The notes under the pieces were generated by a model. It was not told the origin of the DNA and made no database searches. It saw nothing but the letters and a program-made list of their open reading frames with translations. Below are positions 58,827 to 64,000 of a DNA stretch of 64,000 nucleotides, piece by piece (within the stretch, counting starts at the first letter, position 1; each line of letters opens with the position of its first letter). The DNA lies in contig JAYKXP010000047.1 in assembly GCA_037176845.1 (NCBI GenBank), positions 62,001-126,000 on the forward strand. Direction: 5' to 3'. This stretch comes from Paramarasmius palmivorus. Its lineage: Eukaryota; Basidiomycota; Agaricomycetes; Agaricales; Marasmiaceae. The position numbers and the translations under genes are program-made.

Positions 58827-59124
58827 GACGCTCTGCTGGTGGTGAATCAGTAAAAAGTATTACCCCAGGTGATTGTTGACGACTTTGAAATTTCATTTCG
58901 ACCTCATTGATCTCGACAACGGCGTGTACACTCCTCGACAGCGCGACCAATCCCCAGAATTCATCACAGGGGCACACTAATGTACATGACAATGAAATTA
59001 TTACACAAGTACACCATCTCCGAAGTTTAAGGTAAAGATACGTACGATGTTACCCTCTGTGAACAAGGATGGTTAGCTGGAAGAAAAGAGGTAACATACA
59101 AGACACTTACGAGGTATTTGGAGG
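58827..59124. other. Upstream region of the Spt5-like gene
   Basis: No gene is seen. It should carry the minus-strand promoter of the Spt5-like gene. Confidence 0.4.
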
Positions 59125-59450
59125 CTTGGGACGCGCTGCAGAGGAGGAGAAGGTGGTGGTAAGGAGGAAAGGGGAGAAGGGACTTAGAGAATTCGGACCC
59201 CGGAGCCTTGTGGAGGAACCATTGCATTTGGTCACCTGACCACATGCACTCGTTCCTGGACAAGATTTTCTCTAAGTCCGAACTTTGAGCGCCTTTCGGA
59301 CTTAGAGAAAATCTTGTCCAGGAACGAGTGCATGTGGTCAGGTGACCAAATGCAATGGTTCCTCCACAAGGCTCCGGACTTCGGATTTGCTAAGTCCCTC
59401 CTTCCTTTCTTCGTTACCACCACCTTCTCCTCATCCTCAGTGCGCTACCT
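59125..59450. repeat. Large inverted repeat with 81-bp identical arms
   Basis: The arm 59200-59280 is the exact reverse complement of 59297-59377 with a 16-bp loop; diverged similarity continues outward on both sides to about 59125 and 59450 (shared TTACCACCACCTTCTCCT). It sits exactly between the minus-strand Spt5-like block and the plus-strand KDZ gene. It may be abutting ends of two related elements or a duplicated promoter in divergent orientation. Confidence 0.9.
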
Positions 59451-59650
59451 CCTTCCTCGTCGTTGTTATGTCTTTGTATGTGGTATTCCTTGTCTTCCGT
59501 GTCCCTCTTATACTCATTTTCCTCCCCTTAGTTAAATTATTTCGCTTTTTCTTCGTGTTCCCTCGTATCTCTGCCTTATTCGTGTCTTTTTACACAACGC
59601 CTACGCCTGTTGCAGCGGCTCTCCCTTCTACTCTTTATCTTCCTCTTCAG

Positions 59651-59890
59651 CTTGTGAGTTCGTTCTTCCCATAAGTCACCTGTACTTTCTGACCTTTAAA
59701 TCTAGTTCATTTTTTGCTCCCCAGTCACCCCAGGATCCGGTCTCCCTTCAGCTCTCTATTCTCTTCTCGAGCTTGTGAGCACCTTCTTACCTTAAGTCAA
59801 TGGTACTTTCTAACGTCTAATTGTAGGCTGTTCACGGTCCATTTTTTTGCTCCCACGTAACCCTAGGATCCGGTACGACTTCCTCGATGT
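59651..59890 (+). repeat. Two tandem copies of a ~120-bp unit
   Basis: CTTGTGAG starts at 59651 and 59772, and both copies share GTACTTTCT, ATTTTTTGCTCCC and AGGATCCGGT in order. The unit is pyrimidine-rich and not clearly coding. Confidence 0.7.
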
Positions 59891-60438
59891 CTCTTCAGAT
59901 CCTCTTACTTACTAGGTCGCCACCTCAGTGTTTTGTCGCTGTACGTGCCACTGTTAGCCCGTATTGCCCTCTTCTTACCCCCTATTCCAAGACCTTTCTG
60001 GCCTTCCTCAATGGCCTTGTTATCGTTGACATCCTGCTTGTTCTGTACGTGTGAGCCATTCAACTCTCTCCTCTAACTCATACCCATATACAGGCCGTCT
60101 TTTCGTACCTTTTTCGATACAATACCGTTGCTGTCGTGATTGATAATCTCCTCGCATATCCAAGGTATGAGGCTCTGTCCTCTTAGTTTCCGTACTCACC
60201 CGCCACCCACAGAACTCCCCCGAATACTTTTTGCTTTCGACGATATCATATACATCTTAATGCACGCATATCGGAATGTCCGCGGCTTATTTAAACCACC
60301 TTCCTGTGTCTGCCATTGTCGGCAAGGTTTCCTAGGTGTCGCCCTACTCAGTTCATCAGTGTCTCAGTCATTTTCGCTATCTTGTCTCGGTAAGCATCTC
60401 CTTCTGGTCACCGTCGCCACGCAGGGATTCTTTGATGT

Positions 60439-60871
60439 TATGGATCAACACCCTGCTTGCCGTACCGAGTCCTTTCCAGACTTTGTCCGTCGCTTTCGCA
60501 AGACCTCACGCGAGGTTTTCTGGATGATCTTTCTTCAAGAGATCAAGAGTGCTCCCACCTCAGGCGAACTCAGTAGCTGTCATTTTCGCTACATTCCCGG
60601 CAGTGGCATTCCAGTCTCTCGCGATTGTTACACTGATTGGTCCACCTACGACAGGCAAGGGGACGATACCATTGATCAACTCATTTCTGCTAACGAGGCT
60701 CATGGAAACGACGTCGGTGCCATTGTTGTCGTAGTCGGTGTGTATAGCCGGGATCGGAGTTCCCTCGCCGAATTTACTACCACCCGGGGCATCAACGGTC
60801 TGGACGCCTTCCAGCACGGATATTTCCTTGGAAATGCAGATGATGCATTGGCACGATGTGGTGGCAACTGA
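60439..60871 (+). CDS. Small protein of unknown function upstream of the KDZ transposase (about 143 aa)
   Basis: The ATG at 60439 (MDQHPACRTESFPDFVRRFR) opens a clean frame to 60871. It includes FWMIFLQEIKSAPTSGELSS, GAIVVVVGVYSRDRSSLAEF and NGLDAFQHGYFLG. The frame is open further upstream to 60140 but that part looks less protein-like. Same strand as the KDZ gene 200 bases downstream, so it may be an accessory gene of the element. No domain recognised. Confidence 0.45.
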
Positions 60872-61066
60872 GTAGCACATTCGTTAGTACATTCCTTTCT
60901 TGGGTCGATTCTCAGCTAACGGTCCGGTTACCGCTGGCATTGTTTTCCCCATTTATTTATTTATTAAATTTTATTTATCATCTGTCTGGTTTTGTTTATC
61001 TATTACACAAACTCTGATATGCGTGTATAACTAGGTAGTCTATGAATTCGGACTTCGCGATATCCC

Positions 61067-64000
61067 ATGTCTTCTAGACTGAGGCCCACCAAAAAACGTA
61101 AAGAAGCCTTCTCAAGTGACTTACCCTCTAAACGTACGCAATTTTTCCCTGCACAACCTTCCCACCATAGTTCGAATCGTCAACCCTGTCCGGTCGTGTT
61201 TCTCTCCGATGGAAGTGCGTATTCTCAAATCCCCTTCACCCATCGCCCACTTGGTCAGTTTGGATTCCGGTCTGGGCTATTTGAAGATCCTCAACAGATT
61301 GGGGTTCCCGACGAGGAAGTTGCGCCAGATACCCCTGCGGATGCTGTCCAGGGTGACTTGGCTCCTCCACTCCTACATGAGGATGCGGGAGTGAACTTTA
61401 TTCATCCTAATCCTTCACCTCCACCATTGTCTCCCCACAGGCGCAAGCGTCAGCGCCAATCTCAACGGTGGCTGCATGAAGTTCTGCCAAAACTTCTCCA
61501 TCCATATATGGATCTCGTGCAACGCTCTCGCAATTTCCAGGACCCCATTGACGTCGAGGATTCACCTTGTATGTGTGGCAAGCCTTCCCGGTCACTGGCT
61601 GTGGTGGTGATTCGATTCGCGTGTAAGTTCTTGTCCCTGGCTATTCGCTGATATACTAACAGTTTGATTAGCGTTACAAAAGGTCTTGATAAACATATGT
61701 GCTTGTCGCACTGCTCCGAGACTGTTATTAGCTCGGGGCTGTTTTCCTTGTGCCCCCATACTTCCAACCTTGGCTGTTGATATCCAAGTCCTGGAATTCG
61801 TGTCTCGTCTGTTTGTACGCATAGCTCCCAATCATACCGCGTGGTGTACTGCCCTGGAAGATTTTCTCGCATCTCAAGGATATCGTCTTCACGGGGAGGT
61901 AAGATGTTCATCGTCTTGGACAGTGGCAACAAATCTAATACACACGCACACAGGACCCCATTCGAAGACGCTTCGCAACATCATTCCATTGGTATAACAC
62001 TCTGAAAGATCAGATACGCGTTTCTTTAGATTCCTTACTTCTGCACGCGCGCATGACCCTTAAACCTCCCTCGGCCTCCATCCCAAGCAGCTCGATCTCG
62101 CCTCCATTATCCCCTTCCTCTACATCCGCAGCGCCCTATTCTCCCAATCCTACGAGCGCCGATCCATTGCTGCAACCTAGTCATTCAGAAGAATTCAGCA
62201 CCATTCCGTCCTCAGACGATTTCACTCCAGCTCCAAGCTCCCCTACTCCTCACGAAGCTCAAAGTTCTCATTCATATGACGACGCGACTATCGGGGATGA
62301 ACCCCGCCCCAAACTTGACCGTCCATTGGATTACTTACGCTCCCGCTGTCCTCTATGTTTTGGAGGGAAACGAAGGCCTATAGGGTATGGTCCCATTTGT
62401 TCGCTCTTGTTTCGTTGGCTTATGGGTTTGTTCATAGCTTCGATGCTATTGTCTGTGTAGATGCATGCTTTACTCAGAAGCACAACAAACAACAGCGTGA
62501 CCATCCAATAAGTCATCCTCGTTCAGTTTTCGTATCCGAGGCCGAAGTACTTTCAATGGAGGCTGAGGTGGAATTTATTCGACCGTCGCGCCCCAGGAAA
62601 TCCAAAGCCTCACAATCAGATCCATCACAAACTTCAAGGGATGGCTTTGAGGGATCAATGAAGGTACCGACATCTGTCCTGGATGGTTGTGAGGATAGCT
62701 TCACAGCTGCGGATGAACGTCGTCAAAAGGCCAGTACCAAGTTTTTCGACTGCACGGCCCTTATGGGCCTTCTTTGTCGCCACGATCGGGTCCTCTGGCT
62801 GGTGAATATGACTTCCGCCGGTGAAAAGCAACACTACGTTCTGTCTCTCCTTTCTGTTCTCTTCCAACATCTACCCGACGATTTCACCATCGGCCTCTTG
62901 TATGATATAGCGTGCCAGTTGCACCGTTCGTTCGTCAAGTTCAACTTTCTCGAGGAATACTCGAGTCGTATCTCGTTCGCAATCTCTGTGTTCCATGCCT
63001 TTGGTCATCGGTGGCCTTGCCAAATCATTTATCACCCCCGCAAACGTGTGGGCTACGGTTTATCCGACGGTGAAGGGTGCGAACGCTTTTGGCACTCCAT
63101 CAGCAAGCTTATCCCGTTTTTACGAGTGTGTGGGGTATGTGATTGTTCTTTCTTGTAGGATGGTACTTACTGTTGCTCCTCCAGTACTATGTCAGGCTGT
63201 ACACTGTTGATGTCCAAATACAGCACCTTGATCGCGAAAGTTTACTTGGACTTGGTAAATGGCTTGAGCGCAAGTGGATCGCATGCCATGATCGACGCCG
63301 TAGTGCAATAGCTGCGTTGCAGCAGTGTGGTCGAGAGGAATCCTTCCTGCGCGAGCAATGGGTTGCACAAGTGAAACATCAGACGAAGCCCTTGCCATGT
63401 AAGTGATGTCTGTTGAATCTGCCGGACTATATTAACACTTTCCTCAGCTCAAAGCCGTCATTCTGCGAAAGATGCCGTTCAGGAGGTCATTCAGCTGCGT
63501 AGTGCAGTCTCTCAATTGACGTCCTCGCTCTCTAAACTAGAGCAGTCACTTGTTGATGAGGATATGCCCTCTTATCAGTACTTAGAGGTGCAAGCTGAGA
63601 TTCCACTTCGGGAACAGAGACTCAAGGACGCCAAGAAAAAGCTTCAGATTGCGGAGAGAGCGCTTGGGGTTTCTGAGCGCCAGGAGGTTAGTAGACTGGT
63701 GAACAGTCCCTTCCTCCTGGCTCGCATGAACGCACGGGCAGTGAAGTTGAGACTCATGGAACGTCTCCGACAACGAAAGTTCGAGCGAGATCGTTTGGAG
63801 CGAACGTTCCGTAAGCAGAAAACCACAAATGGTAAACCCTCTGACAATCTGTTCACCATTGTACTGACATCTATTCTCAGAACAGAAGGCAGATCAACAT
63901 CTGGAGGATGCTGTCAGCAAACGCGACCCCTCCATTCAACGGCTTGCCAAGCAGTATAACGACCTAGTCGACAAGATGCGATCTCTTATTCGCACAAATC
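61067..64000 (+). CDS. KDZ-type transposase, 3' end outside the window
   Basis: Exons 61067-61622, 61672-61898, 61954-62384, 62438-63134, 63185-63398, 63448-63831 and 63881 onward, with consistent phases; the frame is open at the window end. The N-terminal region is followed by the KDZ-associated cysteine cluster (CACRTAPRLLLARGCFPCAP, then PTLAVDIQVLEFVSRLF and NHTAWCTALEDFL). The transposase core has VDACFTQKHNK, LLYDIACQLHRSF, FHAFGHRWPCQ, and GYGLSDGEGCERFWHSISK, the standard order of KDZ motifs including acidic residues expected at the active site. The C-terminal region is helical and ends in the window with QRLAKQYNDLVDKM. KDZ enzymes move DNA elements in fungal genomes by cut-and-paste. 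No internal stop or frameshift is seen in the visible part, so the copy may be active. Confidence 0.88.

Noticed and set aside
59029..59535. Two similar small ORFs (MSRNECMWSGDQMQWF) as a protein family
   Set aside because: They are the two arms of the inverted repeat read in opposite directions; no other coding evidence exists.

Overview
The window reads as genomic DNA of a mushroom-forming fungus (Basidiomycota, most likely Agaricomycetes). The evidence is: genes split by many short introns (mostly 45-90 bases); a large family of TKL-like kinases whose catalytic loop is HGDLK instead of HRDLK; an agaric-type 7-TM protein; a Spa2-type polarity protein fragment; and a KDZ-type DNA transposase. 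No rRNA, tRNA or CRISPR array was seen. All gene models below are my own splice reading of the genomic sequence.

Layout. From 0.4 to 42 kb the window is an accessory kinase cluster: nine kinase modules in about seven genes, all with the same N-terminal ~85-residue module before the glycine loop. A kinase-pseudokinase double gene (417-3331, +) faces a second double kinase locus (3798-7924, -), whose first module is broken by a 557-bp insertion with a 9-bp target duplication. A MAPK-phosphatase-like gene (19370-22370, -) runs in frame into the N-terminal module of a decayed kinase (18085-19306). Single kinases sit at 26539-28611 (-), 31897-33532 (+), 33931-35985 (-) and 40577-42042 (-). Between them lie a 7-TM protein (9841-11219), two divergent paralogous coiled-coil genes (11882-13220 and 16394-17526), a truncated Spa2-like gene (24553-25248), a hAT-like non-autonomous element with an 8-bp target duplication (23304-23954), and duplicated or decayed fragments of a single-pass surface protein (a better copy ends at 40448).

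From 42.2 to 45.1 kb is a multi-exon gene of unknown function with a clear TATA box. From 45.6 to 48.2 kb is a gene-free, repeat-rich stretch with many short palindromes and a tandem 83-bp repeat. From 48.2 to 58.8 kb three large minus-strand genes follow, two of unknown function and one ~1550-residue protein with NGN-like and KOW motifs resembling Spt5. A near-perfect inverted repeat (81-bp identical arms) at 59.2-59.4 kb separates this block from a plus-strand KDZ transposase gene (61067 to the window end).

How it fits together (inference): the kinase family expands by local duplication, inversion and domain fusion, giving kinase-pseudokinase pairs and a phosphatase-kinase join, while transposons and frameshifts break some copies. 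The 48-64 kb block looks like a mobile-element neighbourhood or element cargo next to a KDZ transposase.
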